Source: Colius striatus
Taxonomy: Eukaryota > Chordata > Aves > Coliiformes > Coliidae
Direction: 5' to 3'
NCBI RefSeq assembly: GCF_028858725.1
Contig: NC_084763.1
Span: forward strand, 6,572,001-6,636,000
Length of the DNA: 64,000 bases
In this document: positions 23,801 through 33,859 of the stretch, piece after piece
Layout of the letters: every line of letters starts with the position of its first letter
How positions within the stretch are numbered: position 1 is the first letter of the stretch
Position numbers and translations under genes: made by a program
The notes under the pieces: model-generated
The model's input: only the letters and a program-made list of their open reading frames with translations
The model's database searches: none
Told to the model about the DNA's origin: nothing

Positions 23801-26800
23801 ATGGCATGGTTATTATCAGCTGCTAAGCTAAGTGTGTTTATTGTAGCACAAAGACACTAGTGACTAAGCTTGAAATATTCCAAAATGGATGCTAAAATGA
23901 CCTCGAGGTCATCCTGAAGGTCCCACAGCTGAACAGATTAGACAGGAGTGTTAGGGATGAGTAGTACAGGAAAGCTCAAGGCTCAGAACTTGCCATTAGG
24001 GAGAGGAGCAAAGAATTTGCAATGAGTGAAGATGGTAGGGTTAAAATGCTGAAGAATTTGAATTGTTTGGATTTGTTTTGTGTAAAGGATTAACTAAATT
24101 CAGGGTAAAGTGAAAGTGAAGTATGTAGGATCAGGAGCCAGCAGCTTAAGACATGTAGTAGAGCAATTGACCCTGAAAGCAGCAAGCTACACATGAATGG
24201 TCCTGGATTTACCAGAGGAGGTTGTCTCTGTAGTCAGCATGATGTGTATTTTAAGCAATGCATATTTGAAGCAGGCAGTGATGAAAATGAGATTCCTTAT
24301 ATGCCATTTAAGTTCACAATCCTTCCTTTCGGTGAAATTACAACAGCATCTCCATGCTCAGGCAAAAGCTCTGCCAGCTTCTGCAGGCACATGCTCAGGA
24401 GTATCACTTTAGAGACATGTTGAACATCCTATGATGGCTGCAAGGGTGCCTGATTACTTGTGGGTTTGGCAAATTCCCTTTTACACTTCTGCCAGGGGCT
24501 TAGGGAGAGGCTAAAGTAGTCAAAATTATCACTTCTTCCCTAAAGAAAGTAATTAAATCATCCCTTCTTCCCTCAAAGTGCTCTTTGTGTCAGCATCTCT
24601 TCTGCAACCACCTGACAGGATGTTGTAGATGGGTAGGGGTCCATCTCTTCTGCCAAGTGACAAGTTGATAGGACAAGAGGAAGCAGCTTCAGGTTGCAAC
24701 AGAGGAGATTTGGATTGGATATTAGGAAGAACCTCGTCACTGAGAGGGTTGTTAAACTGTCCCAGGCTGCCCAGGGGGGTGCTGGAGTCCCCATCCCTGG
24801 AGGCATTTAAAAGACATGTAGATGAGGTGCTGAGGGACATGAGTTAGTGGTGAGCTTGGCAGTGTCAGGTTAGTAGTTGGACTTGATGATCTTAAAGGTC
24901 TTTTCCAACCCAACAATTACATGATTCATGGGCCCACATGACACCAACAGTGAAATTATAAATCCTGTGTACATAGGTTTATCCCTCTGCTGAGTGAGCT
25001 TGCAGCAGGCACCCAGACACAGTGTGTCAGCTGTGCCACCTTCTCTGAAGGTCTATTGCCATCAATCTTGACCTGCTAACGTCATGGGGTTAAAAATACA
25101 CTGGCTGCAGAGTGGCTAGTAAATGCTGCTTTGTCACCATGGAAGAATGGTGTGGTGGCAGTGATCCAAACCTCATCCCTCCTGCTGGAACGGCTGCTGC
25201 TCATGTACTGGCCAGGGCCTCTGTCCAAAAAAGTGTCTCCTCATTGCATGGCTCCATGTGCATGTTTTACCTCAGCTCTTCCAGCTTGTTTTTAAGGAGA
25301 TATATTGCATAGAGGTAGAACGGTACTTGGGCATCTCCAGTTGCAGCTGGAGCCCTCACTACCACATAATTCAAAATCACAGTTAAATGGGGTCTTTTTG
25401 GTTTTCATTCTTTAGGCGCACCAAATCCCAGTGCTGTATTTACATCAGTGGGAAGTGTTTGGAGGTACTTGTTGCTGCATTAGGCTTGTTAACTCCCTTA
25501 GGTCCACTGTTGACAAGGGTGCTGCAGATCCCAGGTATCCCTGTGCCTCTGCTTCCCTTTGTCAGAAACAGGGACTGCACACCTGCCAGCAGGCTTGCTG
25601 GGCTTACCCATGGACAGGCAGGCACACAGGAGGGGTTTCTGTACAAATTCACTCCCTGGGCTGTGAGCCACAAAGCTAACACACCTAAGGTTAGATACTT
25701 TTCATTTTGGTCTTCTGGTCCTGTTTTGGTGTCAGCAAACTTAGCAGAGCATCAGGATGGATGAGAGAAATCAAAAGAGAGATGCTTTGGGGCTTCTCGA
25801 GTTTTCTTCCATGTTCTGTCTCATGTCTGTGCTGGTGCCAAGATGCAGTGGCATCCTGGGTCATCTCTGAGCTATGGGTAACACAGTTGTCCTCAGTGGG
25901 GATTAGAGGAGAACAGGGGGATGATTAGCACGTCAGGGTGGCAAGAGTCTGGTTCCTATGCCGCCCTGTCAGCACACAGCAGAGCAACGCCTGCAGCTTA
26001 ACCACGAAGCTGCTGCACATGCAAACCGGGGCTTGCTCCTCAAGAAACATGCTGCCACATCCTTCCCCTGCCTCACTGACACCTGGGCAGAGCACTAAAG
26101 GCTTCTGGTGCAATGTTGGTGTGGCTGAATTCTATGGCGAAAAGAGAGCTTCACTGGAGCATCTCCATTTCCTGAGGAGCAGCGGGAGTTGTTTCCCAGC
26201 TGGAGGGTGCCCTCTGGTGCAGGCACGAGACAGTAAAGATTGGAGTTTATTCAGTGGTTTTACTTGGCTTCCTCCTTCTCTTAAAGCTTTGCAGCCAGCA
26301 TGATCATTTGCTGACAGTTGCTAGGTAGGTGTATGCCATAAAGCACCAAGATGTGTCCTCTAGACTTGTCTCTCGTGTCCTCTGCATTTATACATCCAAC
26401 AGACAATGATCAGATTTTAACAATACTTGTCATGAGCAGCAGGTTAGGCAAGAGGCTCCTGGGCCTCAGTGTCTCAGTTCCAATTTCCTTCCAGTGGTGC
26501 CTGGCAGGCCCTCAAAACCAGCCTTGAAGCAGGTCTTACTCTGGCTATGCCTGGGCAGTGCTGCTCCCCCTGCCTCGGGCACTGCCTCCCAGCACGGGCT
26601 TAGAACCCCTTGACCAAACAGCACAAGCAGAGCTCCAGTGCTGGGCTGCATTCCAAACCCCTGGCTGAATAGGGAAACCAGGCTGCAAAGAGGTAGGAGC
26701 AGCTTTCTATAAACAATCCCTAACCTCTTGTCTCCAGGGGCTTTTAGAAGAAGCGGTGGCAGTGTGAGCGTGTATTGCCATAGTTACATAAAACTGAAAC

Positions 26801-29800
26801 CAGACCTTGAATGTGAGGCACAAACTCAAGAGCTGCAGGAAATAGAAACCTTGCCCACGTGTAGGGTCCTTTCTTGGAAAACCTTTGTCATCTTGTCTGT
26901 GTTATGATGTTCTGGTTTGAAAAAAGAAATCCTTCTTGGAATGGTTTCAATCATTGGCAGCTGTAGTAATGAGTGTGCTGGTAGGGAGCAGGGAAGTGTG
27001 TTGAGCACTGCAGTGTTGCACTCTGATGGGGAAAGACTGGACAGTGGGGTATTGCAGTGGTTTATCTGGCAAGTGCTGGTTGAAGGCACCTTCCAGCAGA
27101 GCAGCATAGGTGTGACATTTTGATGAACAATGGATCACTCTCTTCCTGCCCTTTCCTCATGCTCCTCCCCTGGGATGTTTTCCAGGGTGAGTCAGAGTAC
27201 CCTCTCTCACTCTTGCCAGGTAATTTTCTGTTGTAATCTGCCAAGAGGTGGTTCAGGCTTGCAAAGCTCCCTCCTCCTGCCCAGAGGTGGGTCTGTTGTC
27301 TGGATCCAGTGATTGGTGTTCATCAGTGACTGCCAGTGGAAGAGGAGATCAGGCTAGAGTTTGGGAAGTTCTGTGCAGGGGCTGGCTGTTTTTCTCCAGC
27401 TGTGCAACCCCTGTGCTCAGATCTTGTTCTTGTTTGCTTCTCAGCAGCCAGTTTTTGCTCACATTTTCTCCCTGCTCTCTGACCTTTCTCTTTGTGTTTT
27501 TTCCTCAGGTCGAAAGCTGAGAGGAAAAGCCTTTTATTTTGTCAATGGCAAGGTGTTCTGTGAAGAAGATTTCCTGGTAAGCACACAGCTGACCCTTGTG
27601 CTGGCACATCTCAGCCTCCCCAGCAGATACACAGCCTTTCTGCCCATCATTTTTGCCTGTGTTTCACACGGCTGTACCCCAGCATCTTGCCTGGCACTTC
27701 TACTCCCTCATTTACCCAGGGCTAGTCCCAGCCCACATGTGGTGCTGGAAGTAGCCAAGTGAGAGGCTGTGGTTTGGCAGGTCAGAGCCCCAAGTCAAAG
27801 CCATAACCTCTTGCATGACTCCTTCAAAGTGTGTTTCTGTGGCCGTGACACGGAGGCAGGAGTGAGGTGAATGGCTAAAGAAGAATGAATGAGTGAATTT
27901 CCTTTTCCAATGAACTGGGTTTGCTTGGACATCTTAATCTTTTAATTCCCCTCCATGGATTTTGTGTGAATGTACCTGAGCATGAAGCAACCCCTTGGTC
28001 CTCTCCATGGCTGGTGGAGATTAAAGACGTGTACCTTTCTGCCTCTGAGTCCTGACAGCTTAAGCTTTTCTTGAGACTTAAAAAAGCCATATTTGTCTAC
28101 TTACTGGGGAAGTCTAGTGATTTCTGTTAGAAGGGAGTTAATCTTCTTTGCTCATATCAGTATATTCTACACAGGCTGAAAATGGAAAGACTGGTTAAAT
28201 GCATCTAAACCATTTCATTTCTCCAGTTTGCATTTTCACCATTCAGACAGGACTGAAACCTTGGACAGATGGTGTGTTGTGCATGTTGTGGACATTGACA
28301 GGCAGTTGCTTACCCTTAGATAAGTATCTCAGACACAGCAGCAAAAAAGTTGCTCTGGGACAGACGTGATTGTTATATTAACAGGGAGCTGGGACAATAC
28401 CAGTAACCTCAGAGAAGCTTCAGTAGACCTATAACAGTGTAACCAAAGGAAGAACTTGGCTTTCTAAGCCTATATATGTATATATATATATGTACACAGA
28501 TATTTTGATAAGAATGTGATAAACACAAGTAAGTTCCTGGCTTGTACATTCATGTGATCAAATAAGCAGGTTAAGTCTTATTGGGAAACACCTTATTTGA
28601 ATGTACATTTATGGTGTTTACATATATACTTAATTAAACTTCAGTTTAGGACTTGAAAGTTACAGAAACTCATACTCCTGAATGCTGGAAGTTTGTTGTC
28701 TTTGTAGAATATCTGGGGACTCAGAAGAAAAGCACTGGAAAGTTTAGCTTGTGTAAAGAGTGCAGAAAAAGGCCACACAAATAACACCCCACAATATGCT
28801 GTTATTTATGCTCAACTAGCCTCGTGAAATTTTAAGCCAATTCTATTTTTGTCCTTGCAGTATTCTGGTTTCCAGCAGTCAGCTGACAGGTGTTTCATTT
28901 GTGGTCATTTGATAATGGACATGGTAAGTGATAATTGCTTGAGGAGAAGAAAAATCCCCCAGCTTTTTAGAAGAATGCATCAAAAGCAAAATACTTTCAT
29001 ATCCAGTACTGTCTGTTATCAGCTGGTTGTCTGCCTAGTGTGAGATTGGTTGCAGAAAGGAGACCCACTAAGCCTTTGTTGATTTTTTGTGAGGCAGGGA
29101 AGCTGGCACCCTGCTGTGTGCAGTGCAGAGACTTTGCCTGTTTTCAGTGCATGCTGGAAAACAGAGCCTTCAGCACTTTCATCCCCTTTCACGCCTCCCT
29201 GGGAAGTATATTCGGGGTCCTGCTCAGAGGTGCAGTATCTCTGCAGAGCTCCCTCACTCTGGGGCATCACTGCAGCTCTGCTGAGCCTCTCTTTCCTGTG
29301 GCTTCCCACATACCGTCAGGATGAAGCTACTGTCTTGTTGCCCATTTTTTGTGGGTGTTGATACTCTGGGGAACAGGTTCAGATCTGCCCAAGTCCCTGA
29401 AGACTCTTTAGCAGATGTGTGGGCATCCTGCTAAAGCAGGCAGTTCTCATTAGCCTACAACAGGTACATTCAAGACATGCACAGAGTGGGTCACAGCTGG
29501 CCTTTAACCAGCACCGAGCAGCATTCGGTCACTTGTGGGTGATTCAGAGGGAGACAAGTTCATGACCATGTAGCTGGTGGTGTAAAACTACAGCTGAAGC
29601 AAAGAAATTAGACATTTCTGGGTGGTGAGCTCACAGTACACCTTCCAAGATTTACTAGTGCTCATTGTTAATTGTCTCTGCTTGCACTGGAAAGCATTAA
29701 AGTTGGAAAAGCTGTTTTATACTCAGAATTCTGCCTGCTCACTCTGCTGGTGGAGCACAGTGTTCCAGGTAGTCATTGCAGCCCCTAAGCCAGCAGGCAA

Positions 29801-32800
29801 ATTGCAGCTGTTGAGTTCAACACAGTTTACGTAGTCTGTGTTAATTAGAAAGCCAGCTGGCAAGTACAAAGCTCTTGGATATATAAGGAATTATGGAAAC
29901 GTAGCAATAGTATTTGTTTTGGCCTCTCATGGAGGATATATTCCTTTTGTTGGCCTGGTATGTATTGCCTTGTGATCCTGCTGAGTCTTCTCTACCTGTT
30001 CTCTGTCACTTCTGTCCTTTGTAATCATAAATACCTCAACTGAGGCTCTGAATTGTTTTCTTACCCCTGCTAACAATTAATGTATCTGAAGCCAGGTGAT
30101 AGATATGGACTCCAGTCGCCCTCTCTATCCCCGTTAGCTCATCTTTCAGATGAGGTGCCTGAGAAAAAGACACAGCCCTGCTGACGAATATGCAGCATTG
30201 TCTGATGTAAAGCTGTGAGTTGTTGTCACCTTTACTGTCTGTTCACAAGCATTTTTCCTGCTGTGTTGCAGATCCTGCAGGCTCTAGGGAAATCGTATCA
30301 TCCAGGCTGCTTCCGATGTGTGGTCTGCAATGAGTGTCTGGATGGTGTGCCGTTCACTGTAGACTCTGAAAACAAAATCTACTGTGTCAGAGACTACCAC
30401 AAGTAAGGATAAAATACACAACAGGGGTGCTCCACTCAACAAGCCTCTCATTTAGCTTTTCAGCTAGTTAAGAAGTTTATATTAGCAAAACAGAGACAGA
30501 GTCTAGACCCTAGAAGTTCACAATGTGCTGCTGTTGACTCCTGTGTAACTCTGAGGAAGCCATTTAATCCCTGGGCTTCACCTGCTCCTTCTGCAAAGCA
30601 GAGATAACGAGAAATAGTGCTCATGAAGTGTTCAGTGATGTAAGAAATTAGTTTGCTATAAAGTAAGCCTGTGAATGCCAGTGGAAATGAATGTGAGTTG
30701 TGTTCTGAGTAGTTGAAGGGCCAAGTTTGATTTTTAAAGAACCACCACTGAGCCTCCAAAGCAAACCTTTGATCTAGCTCTAAATTAAACAACTGATCTT
30801 CTCGCTCTCTCCTCTGCCCTGGTGAGGCCTCATCTGGAGTACTGTGTCTAGTTCTGGGCTCCTCAGCTCAAGAGGGACAGGGAACTGCTGGAGAGAGTCC
30901 AGCACTGGGCCACCAAGATAATCAGGGGAATGGAACATCTTCCTTATGAGGAAAGGCTGTGGGAACTGGGACTGTTTAGTCTGGAGAAGAGGAGATTGAG
31001 GGGAGATCTTATTAACATTTGGGACATCCCTTTTTTCTGTAGTAGCTAGTAACAGGACAAGGGGTGATGGGATGAAGCTGGAACACAAAAAGTTCCACTT
31101 AAACATAAAAAAACCCTCTTTCCCTGTTGAGGTGAGGGAGCCCTGGCACAGGCTGCCCAGAAGGGTTGTGGAGGCTCCTTCCTTGGAGTTTTTCAAGACC
31201 CGCCTGGACATGTTCCTGTGCGACCTGATCTAGGTGACCCTGCTTCTGCTGGGGAGTTGGACTAGATGATCTCTAAAGGTCCCTTCCAACCCTACCATTC
31301 TGTGATTCTATGGTAGATCCACTTTAAAAATGGTTTATCATGTAGACAGTAAAATGAAATGGCTGTTCTCTTAGCTGCTAGCTACAATACTAGAGCTGTA
31401 TATATTTTAGGTGGTGTTCTGGCTTGCTTTGCTCCTTGCTCTGCTTTCTGAGCAGGGAAGGTATTAAGTATTGCTCAGGCAGCCCCCTTGAACAGTTCTG
31501 TGTTGTGCCAAGATTAGGGTTGCCTCCACTTGCCACCCTTGCTCTGAAATGATGCAGATTTCCTTGCAGTTTTCTTTACTTGTTTATTTATCTGCCCTGT
31601 TACAATGTGTCCTAAGGCCTTAAGGAACCATACAGCCCCACAGTATCTTCTCTGAGGTTTCCCGCCCGAGGCTGCTGCTTCTTTTGATGTGTTTTTCTGG
31701 GGATGGTCCTGCTCAGTTTCTCTTCATCCTCCCCCCCAAATCTCTTGCTAACAGCAAATAATTTTACAGTGGGTTTTGGACTTTTTTTCTGGCATTAGGT
31801 ATAAAATGTAAGGTCTCTTTTTGCCTGGCTGAGCGACGTGTGCTAAGCATTACTTGCAATCAACACTAAACCAAATCGATGATCAAAGCTTTCCTGCTGA
31901 TAAGTTATTTACAGCTGCAGCTTTTCATCTTACTGCCAAGAATATACAGGGCTCCCTTTTTATGTTTGTCTATAACTTGCCTTCCATTTCTCATTGCTTT
32001 TCTAGGGTTTTAGCTCCAAAGTGTGCAGCGTGTGGACTTCCCATCCTGCCCTCTGAGGTGAGAACCTTTTATTCCATATTCCCTCAGGGGAGGGAGCATC
32101 GTGCCTCAGCATCTTGACCCTGTGTCAAGAAGAATGTCCTTGCAGATGGGGAGAGATGATGGCTTCTTCCAGAGCACAGCCTTTTGCCTGAGCTCATACC
32201 CTCTTCTTTTGCTCCATAATGAAATCTATTCTTGCTGGGCCAGGCTATTTTTTTTAATCTCCTGCAGGGTTATACTGCTGCTAGTTTTATGTTTGGGATA
32301 TCTTTCCTTCATGTCCATAAATACTGGTGGCACTCAGGCATGGCTTCTGTGTGACTCCTCTGGACTAACTCATTTTAATACCTGGAGGTGAATCTTGGGC
32401 AAAAAACAATTTAAAGTGTTGAGCAATGTGATGTATTGAAATTACCAAATCATTACTGCATGGATGTGAGATAGATGTGGCCGTTAAATGGGATTTTACA
32501 TTTCTGATGCTTTATTTTAGAGCATATCTGCAGTCAATCTATGAGGAAGCTTTACTGTAACAATAACTGCAGGTGGCAGGATTTATTTGTGGTGTCCAGC
32601 TGGCAGCCCTAACGTGTTCCCTCAACATTCCCATTGTTACAGGAAGCAATCTACAGAGTGTGTGTGTCTGATCCTCCTGTAATCCTTTGCAATTTCCTTT
32701 GCTTACAGGGGTCTGATGAGACCATTCGAGTTGTATCCATGGACAAGGATTACCACGTGGAATGTTACCACTGTGAGGTAGGTCAGCGGCTCTCTGAGGG

Positions 32801-33859
32801 AGTGGGCACCTAATAGTGATAACTACTATTATTTTTAAGATGGAAATAAATATCCTTCTATCCAGTGTCAGTAGCTGAGCAATTCAAACCTTGCCTTGTG
32901 TAACCCTTTCTAATAGTGGCTTAGAAATCTCCAGTTTGAGGACAAAAAGGTTTTGCAGCAATGTGTCTCAGCTGCGATTTCATTTGCTATCCATAAAATT
33001 ATGGGCAAAGAATTAATGATCCCTTTTAAACTTGGCCCTTTATTTGGTAATGAAGGAAACATGGTGACTTAGTAAGGTTCTGTTGCTGCCTTTCAGAGGC
33101 CTTGAGCTCCAGATCACATTAGTGTATCTGATTTCCAAGTCAGATTGTTAGAAAATGCTGATGACTGATCCTGTGCAGTTTAAGTTACCTTCACTCTCAT
33201 GGGGAATGAATGTATCATTGGGACTGGAGAAAGGATATGGCTGCACAAGAAGTTCCCCAGAGATGCCAGCTCTTAACACCTTTTGGTCTCTGTGCAAGGC
33301 TTCTTCACACCTTTGCACTGTGAATGAAAAGAAATAGATGTCTGCTCTCACTGTGTGTATAATGCAGTGGAAAGAGGCCTTGGCTCAGCAGGCTGGTTTC
33401 ACATCAGCACAACTGCAATTAATGTAATGTGAAGAAATGGATCCTACCTGAGAGTGGGAGGAGATACATTGGGTTGCACCTTGCCACAAGATAGGGCTTA
33501 GTCAGTAAAACTGCCCAAGGCAAATTTGTGCCAGGCTGCCCCTCAAAATACCTGTGTCAGATACTTTCCTTCTCGTGGCTGATGTTGGACTTAGTAGGTA
33601 GGAGCTGTTGGCTGAATGTCTTCTGTCCTCATCACAAGACCACCCTCTTTGAAGGCAGACCCCATCTGACTCTGGGAAATAGAACACATGCTCTGATAAT
33701 TTGCATGGCCTCTGTTTGCAGGACTGTGGGATGGAACTGAACGATGAAGACGGACATCGCTGCTACCCACTAGATGAACATTTGCTTTGTCACTCCTGTC
33801 ATCTGAAACACATAGAGAATGGCACAAGCCCGGCAGCTGCGTACCAGCACCACTACTAG
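3936..33859 (+). CDS. LIMD1: LIM domain-containing protein 1 (Ajuba/zyxin family), 8 coding exons
   Basis: The coding exons are 3936-5070, 15673-15774, 27509-27576, 28861-28923, 30272-30402, 32006-32057, 32709-32777 and 33722-33859. All introns are GT-AG and all phases close, giving 585 residues. The N-terminus [19 protein letters not shown] matches LIMD1 specifically. It is followed by a short polyQ run (residues about 51-56) and a Pro/Ser/Gly-rich region with two RSSSFS motifs (from R179 and R208). Three LIM zinc domains follow: LIM1 (C381, C384, H403, C406, C409, C412, C430, D433), LIM2 (C446, C449, H466, C469, C472, C475, C494, D497) and LIM3 (C506, C509, H533, C536, C539, C542, C563, C566). 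The tail ends QHHY, close to the LIMD1 type and unlike the VTEL of WTIP. The family bridges PHD2 and VHL in HIF degradation, represses Hippo LATS kinases, and supports P-bodies and miRNA silencing. Human LIMD1 is about 676 residues, so the linker before the LIM domains is shorter here. Confidence 0.96.
5892..5952 (-). mobile_element. CR1 LINE 3' tip, class B
   Basis: A short reverse-oriented CR1 tail. It reads 'ggaatcgtttcagctggaa', then 'gagacctttaagatcatcg' and 'agtccagcg', which is the reverse complement of the GATCTTAAAGGTCTTTTCCAAC type of CR1 end. Confidence 0.85.
7417..7574 (-). mobile_element. CR1 LINE internal 3' segment
   Basis: Reverse-oriented CR1 segment containing 'ggtcctccctcagccttct', 'ccaggctaaacagcccca' and 'gagctgaggagcccagaac'. 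These are the complement of the end of the reverse-transcriptase region and the start of the 3'UTR. The terminal 3' tip of the element is not present. Confidence 0.85.
10440..10776 (+). mobile_element. CR1 LINE 3' end, class C
   Basis: Forward CR1 tail with 'gaggaggatggagctaggct', 'ataggacaaggggcaacggg', 'tgcactggatgagctttcga' and a terminal 'gattctgtgattctgtgag'. The 3' part (TTTCGAGGTCCCTTCCAGCCC) defines a class shared with the copies at 12554, 15065, 39628 and 46300. Confidence 0.92.
10951..11163 (+). mobile_element. CR1 LINE 3' end, class A
   Basis: Forward CR1 tail carrying 'aaaagttccatttaaacata', 'ggcacaggctgcccagag' and 'ggatgatctctaaaggtccc'. It lies only about 175 bp after the class C copy in the same orientation, so the two inserted independently. 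It is truncated at the extreme 3' end. Confidence 0.92.
11786..12026 (+). mobile_element. CR1 LINE 3' end, class B
   Basis: Forward CR1 tail with 'agattggagatcaggaagaa', 'ccaggctgcccagggaggtg', 'ccccatccctggagttgttg' and 'gactcaatggtcttaaatg'. It is diverged at its last 20 bases and looks older than the class A copies. Confidence 0.9.
12085..12370. other. AT-rich unique intronic block with 16-bp palindrome
   Basis: This CR1-free block is AT-rich and non-repetitive, with a style that resembles conserved non-coding DNA, though conservation cannot be seen from one genome. It contains the perfect palindrome CTATAAATATTTATAG at 12266-12281. Each half is one base short of the MEF2 consensus YTAWWWWTAR. 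I infer a possible enhancer only. Confidence 0.3.
12554..12686 (-). mobile_element. CR1 LINE 3' end, class C
   Basis: Reverse-oriented CR1 tail: 'cacagaatcttaagggttgg', 'ggacctcgaaagatcatcca', 'gagcaggaccagctagagta' and 'caggtgggttttgaag'. It is short and fades into unique sequence at about 12686. Confidence 0.9.
15065..15257 (-). mobile_element. CR1 LINE 3' end, class C
   Basis: Reverse-oriented CR1 tail beginning 'cagaatcacagaatcttaag' and running through 'gtaggtcacacaggaactcg', 'ggagactccacagaccatct' and 'ccagtgctccctcacctg'. It sits about 400 bp before LIMD1 exon 2. Confidence 0.92.
15673..15774 (+). CDS. LIMD1: LIMD1 coding exon 2 (LIM1, first part)
   Basis: It encodes residues 379-413 ([20 protein letters not shown]...). 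It supplies six zinc ligands of LIM1 (C381, C384, H403, C406, C409, C412). The acceptor is ...cttccag and the donor gtgagt. It starts in phase 1, matching exon 1. Confidence 0.96.
15965..16722 (+). mobile_element. CR1 LINE with reverse-transcriptase C-terminal segment, class B
   Basis: This is one of the two longest CR1 copies here. From 15988 a frame reads [20 protein letters not shown], then [26 protein letters not shown] and [20 protein letters not shown]. These are the known C-terminal motifs of the CR1 ORF2 protein after the RT catalytic core. The 3'UTR follows ('gataggacaagaggcctcaa', 'aggctgcccagggaggtggt') and ends near 'tttatgattcaatgag'. The element is 5'-truncated and lacks the endonuclease and the RT catalytic motif, so it cannot be active. 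Confidence 0.95.
20696..20806. repeat. Compound TACA/TA/CA microsatellite
   Basis: A run of (TACA)n passes into (TA)n, (CA)n, (TA)n, (CA)n and (TA)n over about 110 bp. Alternating purine-pyrimidine tracts of this kind can adopt Z-DNA or cruciform forms and are usually length-polymorphic. The Tyr/Ile/Val/Cys open frames over it are artefacts of the repeat. Confidence 0.97.
24609..24935 (+). mobile_element. CR1 LINE 3' end, class B
   Basis: Forward CR1 tail with 'ttgataggacaagaggaagc', 'ggatattaggaagaacctcg', 'catttaaaagacatgtagat' and 'gatgatcttaaaggtctttt'. It ends near 'acatgattcatg'. It matches the 15965 copy in class. Confidence 0.93.
27509..27576 (+). CDS. LIMD1: LIMD1 coding exon 3 (LIM1, second part)
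   Basis: It encodes [20 protein letters not shown] and DFL, residues 413-435. It provides the last two LIM1 ligands (C430, D433). Acceptor ttcctcag, donor gtaagc; 68 bp. Confidence 0.96.
27577..28860 (+). other. LIMD1 intron 3
   Basis: A 1.3-kb GT-AG intron with a polypyrimidine tract and acceptor gtccttgcag. It contains a short imperfect TA-rich run at about 28470-28498. No other feature was seen. Confidence 0.9.
28861..28923 (+). CDS. LIMD1: LIMD1 coding exon 4 (start of LIM2)
   Basis: It encodes [20 protein letters not shown] and M, residues 436-456, with the first LIM2 pair C446 and C449. Donor gtaagt; 63 bp; phase 0 at both ends. Confidence 0.96.
28924..30271 (+). other. LIMD1 intron 4
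   Basis: A 1.35-kb intron of unique sequence with no recognisable repeat copy or gene inside. The acceptor is tgtgttgcag. Confidence 0.88.
30272..30402 (+). CDS. LIMD1: LIMD1 coding exon 5 (rest of LIM2)
   Basis: It encodes [20 protein letters not shown] through CVRDYHK, residues 457-500. It has LIM2 ligands H466, C469, C472, C475, C494 and D497. Donor gtaagg after the second base of K500. Confidence 0.96.
30403..32005 (+). other. LIMD1 intron 5
   Basis: A 1.6-kb intron, about a third of it occupied by the CR1 copy at 30808-31313. The rest is unique. The acceptor is gcttttctag. Confidence 0.88.
30808..31313 (+). mobile_element. CR1 LINE 3' end, class A, with RT tail
   Basis: Forward CR1 beginning in the last part of ORF2 ('ctggtgaggcctcatctgga', 'gttctgggctcctcagctca', 'ggagaagaggagattgaggg'). 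It continues through the 3'UTR to an intact tip 'ccattctgtgattctatgg'. It is the best-preserved 3' end in the window and probably among the younger copies. Confidence 0.95.
32006..32057 (+). CDS. LIMD1: LIMD1 coding exon 6 (start of LIM3)
   Basis: It encodes [17 protein letters not shown], residues 501-517, after completing K500. It has the first LIM3 pair C506 and C509. Donor gtgaga; 52 bp. Confidence 0.95.
32058..32708 (+). other. LIMD1 intron 6
   Basis: A 651-bp GT-AG intron of unique sequence with acceptor tgcttacag. Nothing else seen. Confidence 0.88.
32709..32777 (+). CDS. LIMD1: LIMD1 coding exon 7 (middle of LIM3)
   Basis: It encodes [20 protein letters not shown] and HCE, residues 518-540, carrying LIM3 ligands H533, C536 and C539. 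Donor gtaggt; 69 bp. Confidence 0.95.
32778..33721 (+). other. LIMD1 intron 7
   Basis: A 944-bp intron of unique sequence with acceptor ctgtttgcag. No repeat or RNA gene recognised. Confidence 0.88.
33722..33859 (+). CDS. LIMD1: LIMD1 coding exon 8 and stop codon
   Basis: It encodes [20 protein letters not shown] through the C-terminal AAAYQHHY, then TAG. It supplies the last LIM3 ligands C542, C563 and C566. The [13 protein letters not shown] stretch and QHHY end are LIMD1-like, separating it from AJUBA and WTIP. Confidence 0.95.
   Translation, partial: DCGMELNDEDGHRCYPLDEHLLCHSCHLKHIENGTSPAAAYQHHY

Larger units (their letters stand above)
15775..27508 (+). other. LIMD1 intron 2
   Basis: An 11.7-kb intron, the largest in the window. 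It contains a long CR1 copy (15965-16722), another CR1 (24609-24935) and the TA/CA microsatellite at 20696-20806. The remaining sequence is unique. I found no further exon, RNA gene or recognisable pseudogene; an open frame of 198 codons at 18541-19137 (- strand) resembles nothing I know. Confidence 0.9.

Noticed and set aside
33722-33859. Idea that the protein had lost a VTEL PDZ-binding tail
   Set aside because: VTEL belongs to WTIP. LIMD1 ends in a QHHF/QHHY type tail, and the exon 8 sequence matches LIMD1, so nothing is lost.
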